From the IMG/VR virus record IMGVR_UViG_3300001242_000003, positions 1 through 63,296 of that record: a stretch of 63,296 nt of DNA; one strand, given 5' to 3'. Every line of letters starts with the position of its first letter. Within the stretch, counting starts at the first letter, position 1. Source of the DNA: a virus. The notes under the pieces were generated by a model. It saw nothing but the letters and a program-made list of their open reading frames with translations, did no database searches and was not told the origin of the DNA. The position numbers and the translations under genes are program-made. This document shows, piece by piece, positions 1 through 7,544 of the stretch.

Positions 1-1179
1 ACAATAGACAGTAGTAAATTAACTACCGCATCCGTCACACCAGATAAAACAGATTTCATCAAAGAAGTTAAAAATTTATTTGACCATACGGATGCAAAAG
101 TACTTAACCACAGAATTTTAGTAGAAACAGGTGGCACAGACGGTACAGTCTATAGCGACACACGTATGACCACAGGTTATATCCCTGTCAGACCAGGAGA
201 TAACTTAATATGTTCATATTTGAGCACCTCCGGGGTAGTAAGTACAGTTGTTTATTATATCGTAGCAGTTTACGACAAGAATCAAAAACGAATAGTTTTT
301 ACGACGGTAACCAGTTCAACCTATATTGTACCTGCGAATGCTGAATATGTGCGTTTCTCCTTTAATACTTCTTATTACGCGAGAAAAGCATATGTTCAAG
401 TGGCTGTCGGAACTGAAATAAGTTTTCCGACAAAATATAAGAAACAAATGGATATATCTCTCTTGGATAAACCATACAAACCTGTTAAGGATACAATAGC
501 TGAGTTAGTGCAAAATAGTTTATTATTGACTGGCACAAGCACAGTTAACATTAAACTTGTCGGTGATAGTATCACTCATGGGGTAGGCGGTACAGGGTTT
601 TTAGAGGACGGTAATTTAATTATCTCTGGTTTTAACCGTAACCCTAATGGTTATTGTTGGGCGAAACTTTTTAAAGAATATATGGAAGCAAAATTTAATT
701 GTTTGGTAACAAATAACGCCTGTCGTGGCACACACTCAGGTTATTTAAGACAATATTGGGATACTCTAGTCAGTCCCACTGATGATATTGTCATATGTAT
801 GTATGGCACTAATGACCGTGGGTCAGGTGCCTACAGTGCATTATTAGAAAATTTACAGCTTTTTCTAGACAGAGTGGATATAGATAATCAAAAAATAATC
901 TTGATGAGTAGTATTCAAGCATCTGTAACAAATGATGCAACTTACACCTTTCATATGGAAGATGTTGACAATGCAATAATGTCAATAGCAGCCGCAAACA
1001 ACGTAGAATATATTTCTTTATTTAAGTTGTTTAGAGATTATATTGATGCGAGAGGTATTAGTTTTGATACACTCTCTGCTGATGGATTACACCCTAACGA
1101 TGCGGGTTATGATATTATGTTTTATCTTATTTTAAATGCTTTGGGACTGGGTAATAAAGTTAGTGGTGCTACTTGGTAA
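1..1179 (+). CDS. SGNH/GDSL hydrolase tail fibre protein, 5'-truncated by window edge
   Basis: This is the left-end copy of the 403-codon gene at 61363-62574, entering the window in frame at codon 12. It carries the GDSIT block with the catalytic Ser, a GTND block and a DGLHPND block, the hallmarks of SGNH hydrolases that deacetylate or de-esterify surface polysaccharide. The N-terminal half is a beta-rich receptor-binding-type region. It ends at TAA 1177-1179. Full description is given under the intact copy. Confidence 0.9.
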   Translation, partial: TIDSSKLTTASVTPDKTDFIKEVKNLFDHTDAKVLNHRILVETGGTDGTVYSDTRMTTGYIPVRPGDNLICSYLSTSGVVSTVVYYIVAVYDKNQKRIVFTTVTSSTYIVPANAEYVRFSFNTSYYARKAYVQVAVGTEISFPTKYKKQMDISLLDKPYKPVKDTIAELVQNSLLLTGTSTVNIKLVGDSITHGVGGTGFLEDGNLIISGFNRNPNGYCWAKLFKEYMEAKFNCLVTNNACRGTHSGYLRQYWDTLVSPTDDIVICMYGTNDRGSGAYSALLENLQLFLDRVDIDNQKIILMSSIQASVTNDATYTFHMEDVDNAIMSIAAANNVEYISLFKLFRDYIDARGISFDTLSADGLHPNDAGYDIMFYLILNALGLGNKVSGATW

Positions 1180-1216
1180 GTTAACTAACGAAGGTACGTA
1201 ATGGAGGTGAAGTAAT

Positions 1217-1366
1217 TTGTTTCCATCAATTTATAATCAAAAACAAATAGATAAACTAAAACATGGCAATATTAAATTTAAAATTATTTATAAAGGTACT
1301 AACATAAACGGTGAAAAATTTTATCATATACGTATTGATTCCTTACCGTTTATTGTCATGCATTAG
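1217..1366 (+). CDS. Small hypothetical protein (49 aa) closing the SGNH fibre cassette
   Basis: It starts at TTG 1217 behind a strong GGAGGTG at 1203-1209 and ends at TAG 1364. The product is small, Lys/Ile rich, has no membrane segment, and I recognise no family. It lies between two copies of an AACTAACGAAGG repeat (1183-1195 and 1377-1388). A similarly sized but unrelated ORF occupies the same place in the second receptor-binding cassette (53958-54104), which suggests a cassette-associated accessory protein, perhaps a fibre chaperone. Confidence 0.6.
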   Translation: MFPSIYNQKQIDKLKHGNIKFKIIYKGTNINGEKFYHIRIDSLPFIVMH

Positions 1367-1374
1367 GCTGTTAC

Positions 1375-1400
1375 CCAACTAACGAAGGTGCGTTAGTTTT
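1375..1400 (+). terminator. Hairpin AACTAACG/CGTTAGTT, cassette-end repeat and likely terminator
   Basis: AACTAACG (1377-1384) pairs with CGTTAGTT (1391-1398) around a 6-nt loop and is followed by a T-rich tract. An almost identical 23-base copy (one mismatch) lies at 54105-54127 at the end of the other fibre cassette. Confidence 0.65.
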
Positions 1401-1432
1401 ATAATATAATAAGCGAAAGGATATATAAAATA

Positions 1433-1861
1433 ATGAATAAGCGTGTTTTGTTTAAAACATTTGAATTAGATGGCAGAAAGTGGCGTATTGGGAAATTTAA
1501 TGCGATGGTAGGTTCATATATTGCATATAAACTTATGGCCGAAGTAATGCCGTTAGGAATAGCGCAACAAGCAGGCATACCGGTTCCAGCTGGCGGAAAA
1601 TCAATGAGTAAGGCAGATTTTATAGAATTACAAAAAGATTGTTTATCTTGTTGTTATGAATTTCTTCCGGCTGGTCCAGCTCCAGTTATTAATGAAAACG
1701 GAACTTTTGGAGTTGAAGACTTAGAAAACAATGTAAAAGTTGTTATGGCTTTAACGATTCAAGCTTTGATTTTTAATGTTTCAGATTTTTTTACAGAAAA
1801 CCTCTTGAGTTCACTAGCCGATTCAATGAAGACTTTAATCCCGCCCGTTGCAAAAATATAA
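1433..1861 (+). CDS. Tail assembly chaperone, short form
   Basis: A 142-aa protein lying directly before the tape measure gene, the standard place of the tail assembly chaperone that binds the tape measure during tail assembly. Its start ATG follows GCGAAAGGATAT. The N-terminal two thirds resemble gpG/XkdN-type chaperones by position and composition rather than by a motif I can name. The gene contains a T7 slippery stretch (1786-1792) that gives a longer form by -1 frameshifting. The right-end copy is at 62828-63256. Confidence 0.7.
   Translation: MNKRVLFKTFELDGRKWRIGKFNAMVGSYIAYKLMAEVMPLGIAQQAGIPVPAGGKSMSKADFIELQKDCLSCCYEFLPAGPAPVINENGTFGVEDLENNVKVVMALTIQALIFNVSDFFTENLLSSLADSMKTLIPPVAKI
1786..1792 (+). 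promoter_or_regulatory. Programmed -1 frameshift site T_TTT_TTT
   Basis: In the zero frame the codons are GAT TTT TTT ACA, a perfect slippery heptamer. Slipping back one base continues in the next frame with TAC AGA AAA and stays open for 80 codons to TAA 2032. The position inside the tail chaperone gene matches the gpG/gpGT arrangement of many tailed phages. Confidence 0.8.
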
Positions 1862-2034
1862 ATGAGTTTCTTTATGCTCCGGTAATAGCTGGAGTTTGGA
1901 AGCAAAAAGAGCTTTGGGATGGAACTTACACTTTTAAGGATTTGTTAGATATACACGAAATGCTGGAGGTTAAGTATGAAAATGAACAGCGGGCTTATGA
2001 TGCAGCCGTAGCAAATAAAGGAGGTGGGCAATAA
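1792..2034 (+). CDS. Tail assembly chaperone, frameshift extension (GT-like)
   Basis: This is the -1 frame extension joined to codons 1-120 of the chaperone gene (1433-1791), giving about 200 aa. The 80 extra residues read like real protein, acidic and rich in Glu, Asn and Tyr (for example EFLYAPVIAGVW and LEVKYENEQRAY), and there is no start codon or ribosome site of their own near the beginning. The TAA stop overlaps the ATG of the tape measure gene by one base, so translation is coupled. Confidence 0.75.
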   Translation, partial: YRKPLEFTSRFNEDFNPARCKNINEFLYAPVIAGVWKQKELWDGTYTFKDLLDIHEMLEVKYENEQRAYDAAVANKGGGQ

Positions 2035-3416
2035 TGTTAAATGTTATTAAAGAGTATCTTGTAAGTCTCGGGTATAGGGTTGATCAACCGTCTTTTAATT
2101 CAGCCGTTAACTCCGTAACACAATTAAGTAAGACAATAAATAGTTTCGCTAGTGCTTCCATAGGTAGGTTAACTTCAGCAGGATTAGTTTTAACTGGATT
2201 TATGTCCACCTTCGCGGCTGTTTTATATCAACTCACTATTGGTGTAGCCAATGCTGATTTACAGAATGAGCTATTTGCAAGGCGAATGTGGATGGCAAAG
2301 GACGCGGCTGTTTCATATAAAAGTGCGTTAAGTGCTTTAGGAGTTACTTTGCAAGATTTATATTTATCACCGGAGTTAATGCAAAAATTCTTTCAATTAA
2401 GACAACAAGCCACTTCTATGGAAGTTCCAGATAGCTTTAGTGACTCAATGAAGGGTCTTCGAGCAATTACTTTTGAGTTTCAGCGGTTTAAACTTGAGGC
2501 TACTTATGCCGTACAGTGGGTTGGATATTATTTAACAAAATATTTATCTGGACCACTTTTTGGTGTAAAAGGCGGGCTAAAAGGAATAAATGATTTAATA
2601 ACTTCTGAAATGCCTAAATGGACTAACAAAGTGGCTCAGTTTATAGCTAATTTTGTTCATTTAGGTAACACAGCTTATACAGCTGGCAAAGAAATTAAGG
2701 AAGTCTGGAATAGTTTAGGCGATTCAACAAAGCAGGTTATTGGTTTAACAGCAAGCTTTTTCGCTTTGTTAAAGCTTGGTCCTATCGGAATGATGGTTGC
2801 TGGGCTAACTGCTCTTTTGTTACTTTTAGATGATTACACAACTTTTCAAAATAACGGTAAGAGCGCTTTTCCTGATATGTGGAAATGGGTAGAGGACTTT
2901 AAGAAATCGGTAAAGGATGACGGAACTTTAAGAGAATTTAAGAAAAGTTTTGATGAATTAGCTGAAAGTATTCTTGGTGTGTGGATAAATTTTTGGAAAT
3001 TGATGGATTCGCTTGTTGAAGGAGATAGCAAGAAAAAGCTTATAATTGGAATGATTAATGCTATTACTGAATCATTTAAAATTTTAAGTTTTACGCTTGA
3101 TAATATAGCTAAATCATTAAAGCTTATTAGAGATTACTGGAATGGTGATGAAAATGCAGTTAAAGAAGGTAAAAAGGATATAATTGATGGGATACTTAAA
3201 AAACCTTCATGGCTTGATAAATTTGCTGCAACTTTTTTAGCACCGTTATCTACGGGATATTATCCAATATCAACAAAGCAAATGAGCAGGGAAACAAATA
3301 TGGTAGTTAACTCAAATAATTATATTTATGGAGCTTCGAATCCTCAATCGGTTGCTTTAGTAGTTAATCGTACTTACGAAAAAGCTACTAGACAATTGCA
3401 AGGGGTGATAATTTAA
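2034..3416 (+). CDS. Tape measure protein (short)
   Basis: A 460-aa protein that follows the tail chaperone and precedes baseplate genes, the invariant position of the tape measure that sets tail length and is ejected at infection. It has a long hydrophobic segment near residues 48-70 and another near 235-265 (ASFFALLKLGPIGMM...), with Ala/Ser-rich helical stretches between, as expected. It is short for this role, so the tail should be short as well. The GGAGGTG at 2020-2026 serves as ribosome site, and the stop overlaps the next ATG. Confidence 0.8.
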   Translation: MLNVIKEYLVSLGYRVDQPSFNSAVNSVTQLSKTINSFASASIGRLTSAGLVLTGFMSTFAAVLYQLTIGVANADLQNELFARRMWMAKDAAVSYKSALSALGVTLQDLYLSPELMQKFFQLRQQATSMEVPDSFSDSMKGLRAITFEFQRFKLEATYAVQWVGYYLTKYLSGPLFGVKGGLKGINDLITSEMPKWTNKVAQFIANFVHLGNTAYTAGKEIKEVWNSLGDSTKQVIGLTASFFALLKLGPIGMMVAGLTALLLLLDDYTTFQNNGKSAFPDMWKWVEDFKKSVKDDGTLREFKKSFDELAESILGVWINFWKLMDSLVEGDSKKKLIIGMINAITESFKILSFTLDNIAKSLKLIRDYWNGDENAVKEGKKDIIDGILKKPSWLDKFAATFLAPLSTGYYPISTKQMSRETNMVVNSNNYIYGASNPQSVALVVNRTYEKATRQLQGVII

Positions 3417-3982
3417 TGGCCTTGTCACCTGAAACTACTTCCGAGGACGTTGAACAATTAATTTATGTTAAAACTAATATAGGTGGTTATTTCTTTGATG
3501 CAATATTAAGAACGGAGCATACTACCAGTCTTACAATTACTAATCATCCTGTTGAAACAGGGGCAGCCGTATCAGATCATTGTTTTGTAAATCCTTCTGT
3601 TTTAGTTATGGAGGTTGGAATGTCTGATGTATCAAAAAGCATAATTAGTGGTCAATTTTCTGGAGGGTGGTCAAGGTCCGTTACGGCTTATAAAGTTCTT
3701 TTAGAATTGCAAAAAATAAGAATACCAATACAAATAGTAACTCGTATTAATGTTTATAAAAATATGTTAATAGAAATTATTTCAGTTCCGGATGACATTA
3801 AAACATTGCATGGCTTAAAGGCCACTGTAACTTTGCGTGAAATATTTATTGCTACTGTAAAGGCTGTTAAAGTAAGCGCAAGACCACAAGCCACTGATTC
3901 AACACAGAAAGGCGAAGTGCAAGCTATACCAAGCAATGAAAGCTTTTTATATCAACAAGGGTTTGGAGAAGGTTCAAATTGA
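3416..3982 (+). CDS. Dit-like baseplate/tail protein
   Basis: A 188-aa protein beginning inside the tape measure stop (TAATG). The N-terminal half (FFDAILRTEHTTSL, NHPVETGAAVSDH) is the pattern of the Dit-like N-terminal domain found in myovirus baseplate proteins next to the tape measure. It likely forms the ring connecting the tail tube to the hub. The C-terminal 40 residues are polar and poorly structured. Family assignment is by recalled pattern and position. Confidence 0.7.
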   Translation: MALSPETTSEDVEQLIYVKTNIGGYFFDAILRTEHTTSLTITNHPVETGAAVSDHCFVNPSVLVMEVGMSDVSKSIISGQFSGGWSRSVTAYKVLLELQKIRIPIQIVTRINVYKNMLIEIISVPDDIKTLHGLKATVTLREIFIATVKAVKVSARPQATDSTQKGEVQAIPSNESFLYQQGFGEGSN

Positions 3983-4041
3983 TGTATTTTCTTTCTTTAT
4001 GTGGTAATAATACTTGGTATTAAACAAAGGGAGGAAATACC

Positions 4042-4347
4042 ATGTTTTTAAAAATACTTAGCGTTTCAATTGCTTTTGCATTTTGTTGTGTAGCTGGTTG
4101 TGTTGAGCATGGGATTAATCTACAAAATATACCTGAAGGAATGTATAAGGTCGGTAAGGACATACCTGCTGGTGAATATCAAATCATTTCTGACAATAAC
4201 GGTTCTTTTGTGGTGTATAGGAATTCAGGTTCACCGGAAGCAAAAAATATGGTTAATTTCGGTTTCATAGATGGTCAAAAATATGTTAGCGTATTTGAAG
4301 GTCAATACTTACAAATAAAGCGTTCACATGCTTTAAAAGTTGACTAA
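4042..4347 (+). CDS. Small lipoprotein (moron-like)
   Basis: A 101-aa protein with a classic lipoprotein signal: a hydrophobic segment after MFLK, then lipobox VAGC with Cys20. The mature part carries GMYKVGKDIPAGEY and QYLQIKRS, a small beta domain common in secreted lipoproteins of Bacillota. It is set apart from the tail genes by a leader with GGGAGGAAA before its ATG and by a promoter/terminator region behind it. A phage gene for a host-surface lipoprotein inside a tail operon is typical of a moron, perhaps for superinfection exclusion. The function is inferred. Confidence 0.75.
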   Translation: MFLKILSVSIAFAFCCVAGCVEHGINLQNIPEGMYKVGKDIPAGEYQIISDNNGSFVVYRNSGSPEAKNMVNFGFIDGQKYVSVFEGQYLQIKRSHALKVD

Positions 4348-4354
4348 ATAAGTA

Positions 4355-4383
4355 TTTACAAATTCTTTAAAATGTGTTATAAT
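4355..4383 (+). promoter_or_regulatory. Sigma-A type promoter P1
   Basis: TTTACA (4355-4360), 17 bp, TATAAT (4378-4383), within the phage-wide context TATTTACAAA. Transcription would begin near 4390 and cross a palindrome and terminator at once before reaching the baseplate genes. Confidence 0.75.
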
Positions 4384-4398
4384 TAATTCTATTGTTTA

Positions 4399-4432
4399 AA
4401 AGTTGGCCAACTTTGGTTGGCTTTATTTTTTT
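4399..4432 (+). terminator. Terminator overlapping a 16-bp palindrome downstream of P1
   Basis: GCCAAC (4406-4411) pairs with GTTGGC (4416-4421) around TTTG and is followed by TTTATTTTTTT. AAAGTTGG/CCAACTTT (4399-4414) is a perfect palindrome that uses the same bases, so the two hairpins exclude each other. It may end the lipoprotein transcript and attenuate P1, or the palindrome may be an operator. Confidence 0.7.
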
Positions 4433-4449
4433 GTGAAGGATGTAACGGA

Positions 4450-4764
4450 ATGTATAAAATACCTGTTACGAGTGAACCAGATCAAAGTTTTTCTTGTTCT
4501 ATTCCTATTGGTGGCAAAAATACGCTTTTAAGGTTTAGAATTAGGTATAACGATATAGCGAGATACTGGTGGATGGCTATAAGTGATTCAAAAGGAAATA
4601 TGTTACTTGATTCGATCCCTCTTTTAACCGGAAGCAATATTTTGGGTCAATATCAATATTTGAGTATTGGTAGCGCTTACATCATTAATAACGGAAATTC
4701 GTTACTTTCAGATCCTGATGAATCAACTTTAGGAACAGATTTTTTGCTTATGTGGGGTGATTAA
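4450..4764 (+). CDS. Baseplate plug protein (Pam3 gp18-like)
   Basis: A 104-aa protein. I prefer ATG 4450 behind GAAGGATG; the upstream TTG at 4417 lies inside the terminator stem. The fold pattern (F/L-RIRYND...YWWMAISD...LL.SIPL) is that of the small beta-barrel plug protein found in simple myovirus baseplates. It sits directly before the hub-lysin gene, whose ATG follows its stop without a gap, which fits plugging the central hub. Confidence 0.7.
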   Translation: MYKIPVTSEPDQSFSCSIPIGGKNTLLRFRIRYNDIARYWWMAISDSKGNMLLDSIPLLTGSNILGQYQYLSIGSAYIINNGNSLLSDPDESTLGTDFLLMWGD

Positions 4765-6558
4765 ATGGCTTATGACAGCAACTATATAATTAGCAAACTT
4801 GTTTCCTATGGAGTTTCTTCTAGTGATGCAACCATTTTGGCTGCTGTTGCTTATGCTGAATCAAGCTATCAACCCGGCATTATTGGAGACCAACAATATG
4901 GCGGTAGTGTTGGTTTGTTTCAGATAAATTTGCCAGCTCATTCCAGTAAACTAAAAAAGTGGACAAAAAGCAATGACAGAAATGTTTGGATAAATTGGTT
5001 ATCAAATATCGACAATAATATTTATGCAGCTTCACAGGTGTATTTTTCTCAAGGTCTCGGGGCTTGGACTATGTATCGAAATGGAGAATACAAAAAATAC
5101 CTTGGAAAAAAATTAAGCATATCTTCATCAAATTCCAGTGATATTTCTCAAGCTGATAGTATTAATAGCACTCCACAATTTGTTTCTTTTGTTGAATTGC
5201 AAATAGGCAAGCCATATGTGTGGGGCGCAACTGGTCCTGATAGTTTTGATTGCTCAGGACTTGTTAAATATGTTTGGACACATTTTGGAATTCAAATAGC
5301 TAGAACAACTTATGACCAGTGGCCAGGTTGCCAAGAAGTAGATAAAAATAATATGCAAGTTGGCGATTTAATGTTTTCTAGGTTTGGCGAAGACAATGTT
5401 GGTCCTGGACATGTTGGAATATTTGTTGGCAACAATAAAGTTGTTCAAGCTGCTAACTCAATTAAAGGTGTTATAATAGGAGATGTAAGCTCATTTGGTT
5501 CATTTCGCGGAGCTAGGCACCCTGAAATGTCAGCGTTTTTAGGCAATAGTGGTGGTTCTAATTCAACTAATTTTGCCGGTCCATTTGGTACGATTAAAAT
5601 ACCCCAGACAAACTTTCAGATAGTTGAAAATAGTATTTCAAATGGAGACACCCTTTACGGTAGAAGGTACCGAGTCATTGTAAGTAGTCTTGATGGACAA
5701 ACGGCTTTGGATGTTTCAGGTTTAAGGTGTACTTTTAATTGTGTTAAAAATATAATGGAAGCTAATTATTCAGAAGTTGTTATTTACAATCTGTCTCCAT
5801 CTTCAGAAAATATTATTATTAAAGAAGGATATAGAGTTATTATTGAGGCTGGTTATGAAGGAAATCAATATGGTCTTATTTTTGATGGCAATGTAATTCA
5901 GCCACTTCGGGAAAAAGAAGGAGGAACAACTTATAAATTAAATTTAGTGTCAATGGATTCCGATATGTTTTTAGTAAGTGGGTCAGCTAATTTCTCAATT
6001 ATGCGCGGACAAAATTCTCGTTCACTAATAGAGAACATAGTTAATTCTTCAAGTGTTTCAACTCAGCTTGGAGCTATTTCGCAAAATTTATCTAATTCAG
6101 AGCTTACAAGGGGTAAAGTTGTTTTTGGTAAAGCGAGTGATTATTTACGGCAAATTGCTCAATCTGAATCGGCTGCTTTTTACATGGAAGATGGCAAGGT
6201 AAATATAATTCGTGCGGATGACTACTCAGAAAATGAAGTAATAGAGTTAGATTCTGAATCGGGATTAATTGGAGTTCCGTCACAAAGTGACTTTGGAGCA
6301 ACAATTAAAATGTTATTAAATCCAAGGGTTAAACTTGGTACTATGATTCACGTTAATAACAGCTTAATTAAAAATAAACAGTTTCAACAAGGGCAAGCTT
6401 TTTATGGCCTTGATCAAGATGGTTTATATAGAGTTATTAAAGTTACTTATAAAGGTGATACTCGCGGGGTTGATTGGTATACTGAAGTTGAGACAGTAAC
6501 ACAATCAGGAGCGGATATACCAAATATGCTTGCTAACAAATATTCAAATCCTAATTAA
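4765..6558 (+). CDS. Baseplate hub with transglycosylase and NlpC/P60 domains
   Basis: A 597-aa three-part protein. Residues 1-115 form an SLT-type lytic transglycosylase (AYAESSYQP with Glu32, then GSVGLFQIN). Residues 135-255 form an NlpC/P60 peptidase (FDCSG with Cys163, GHVGIF with His216). Residues about 275-590 form the gp27/gp44-like hub ring. Two different peptidoglycan hydrolases are thus built into the tail tip, cutting the glycan chain and the stem peptide during DNA entry. Ser/Asn-rich linkers separate the domains. It is followed by the spike gene. Confidence 0.88.
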   Translation: MAYDSNYIISKLVSYGVSSSDATILAAVAYAESSYQPGIIGDQQYGGSVGLFQINLPAHSSKLKKWTKSNDRNVWINWLSNIDNNIYAASQVYFSQGLGAWTMYRNGEYKKYLGKKLSISSSNSSDISQADSINSTPQFVSFVELQIGKPYVWGATGPDSFDCSGLVKYVWTHFGIQIARTTYDQWPGCQEVDKNNMQVGDLMFSRFGEDNVGPGHVGIFVGNNKVVQAANSIKGVIIGDVSSFGSFRGARHPEMSAFLGNSGGSNSTNFAGPFGTIKIPQTNFQIVENSISNGDTLYGRRYRVIVSSLDGQTALDVSGLRCTFNCVKNIMEANYSEVVIYNLSPSSENIIIKEGYRVIIEAGYEGNQYGLIFDGNVIQPLREKEGGTTYKLNLVSMDSDMFLVSGSANFSIMRGQNSRSLIENIVNSSSVSTQLGAISQNLSNSELTRGKVVFGKASDYLRQIAQSESAAFYMEDGKVNIIRADDYSENEVIELDSESGLIGVPSQSDFGATIKMLLNPRVKLGTMIHVNNSLIKNKQFQQGQAFYGLDQDGLYRVIKVTYKGDTRGVDWYTEVETVTQSGADIPNMLANKYSNPN

Positions 6559-6574
6559 TAAGGGCGTGATTTAG

Positions 6575-7168
6575 ATAAGAACTTTTGGCGAAAGAATAAA
6601 TAGTCAGGAAGAGCTTTTAAAGAGACTAGCTGATAAAATAAAAAATGATACACGTAATGCAATGCCAGGTATTATACAGTCGTTTGACCCTGACGAACAG
6701 ACGGTTTCTGTTCAGCTTGCAATTCGTGAAAGAATAAGAGACGGTGAAGGTAGAATGGAATTTGTTAATTTGCCGCTTTTGTTAGATGTGCCAATTTTAA
6801 TGCCGAGAGCTGGCGGATACATAGTAACTATGCCAGTAAGTAAAGGCGATGAATGCCTTGTTGTTTTTGGCGATATGTGCATTGATGCTTGGTGGTCAAA
6901 TGGCGAGGTGCAAAATCAAATAGAAAAACGTAGGCATGACCTGTCAGATGGATTCGCTATTTTAGGACCATGGAGCCAACCTAATAAAATACAAAATTAT
7001 AGCACTGATTCCGTTCAGTTAAGAACTGAGGATGGAAATACATATATTGAAATAAAACAAAATGAAATAAATATAGTAGCTTCAGTATTAAAAATCAATG
7101 GTAATGATTTTGTGCAACATACGCATTCAGACCCACAAGGTGGCTTTACTGGTCCAGTAATAATCTAG
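6575..7168 (+). CDS. Baseplate spike protein (Gp138/gpV-like), apparent AUA start
   Basis: The first canonical start (ATG 6662) would lose a conserved N-terminus. The reading frame is open back to TAG 6572, and the residues right after it (RTFGERINSQEEL) are typical of the Gp138-type N-terminal domain. The codon in the start position is ATA 6575, placed four bases after AAGGGCGTGAT, a near-perfect ribosome site. The product is about 197 aa with an OB-like domain (GIIQSFDPDEQTV, DECLVVFGD) and a C-terminal histidine motif (HTHSD), and it would form the membrane-piercing spike on the hub. Confidence 0.75.
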   Translation: MRTFGERINSQEELLKRLADKIKNDTRNAMPGIIQSFDPDEQTVSVQLAIRERIRDGEGRMEFVNLPLLLDVPILMPRAGGYIVTMPVSKGDECLVVFGDMCIDAWWSNGEVQNQIEKRRHDLSDGFAILGPWSQPNKIQNYSTDSVQLRTEDGNTYIEIKQNEINIVASVLKINGNDFVQHTHSDPQGGFTGPVII

Positions 7169-7181
7169 GTGGTGATAATAA

Positions 7182-7544
7182 ATGATCTATAGGGAGCTTG
7201 ATTTAAACGGCGATTATACCTTTGGAAAAAATATGCAGAATTTTATTAGCGGAGCAGCTGCGGTAGCTCAAGCTATTAAAACTAATTTACTTCTATTAAA
7301 AGAAGAATGGTGGGAAGACACTGAAGAAGGGCTTCCTTTATTTCAGAATATAATTGGGCAGAAATTTTTTGCTGACGGGAATATACAATCAGCAGATTTA
7401 ATTATTAAAGATCGTATCGCAAATACGCAGGGGGTTTTAACTATTATTGGTTATAATAGTATGTATGACAATCGTAAACTCTCAATTTCTTGTACAGTTA
7501 TAACTATTTTTGGTGAATCTGCTTCTGTGGAGGTGAGTTTTTAA
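7182..7544 (+). CDS. Baseplate wedge protein, gp25/DUF2634-like
   Basis: A 120-aa protein between spike and baseplate J genes. FISGAAAVAQAIKTNLLLLKEEWWED and GLPLFQNIIG match the gp25-type wedge family (lysozyme-like fold without the catalytic site), which initiates sheath polymerisation. AGGTGGTGATAATAA precedes the ATG. It overlaps the start of the J gene by one base. Confidence 0.8.
   Translation: MIYRELDLNGDYTFGKNMQNFISGAAAVAQAIKTNLLLLKEEWWEDTEEGLPLFQNIIGQKFFADGNIQSADLIIKDRIANTQGVLTIIGYNSMYDNRKLSISCTVITIFGESASVEVSF

Larger units (their letters stand above)
1..1901. repeat. Terminal direct repeat, left copy (identical to 61396-63296)
   Basis: The first 1901 bases recur exactly at the right end with an offset of 61395, including the fibre gene, a 49-codon ORF, a hairpin and the first part of the tail chaperone gene. 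This shows that a circular or circularly permuted genome of 61,395 bp was written out with overlapping ends. It may be an assembly overlap or a true terminal redundancy; the sequence alone cannot tell which. Confidence 0.95.

Noticed and set aside
4417-4449. TTG 4417 as start of the plug gene
   Set aside because: It lies within the terminator hairpin and has no ribosome site; ATG 4450 follows GAAGGATG.
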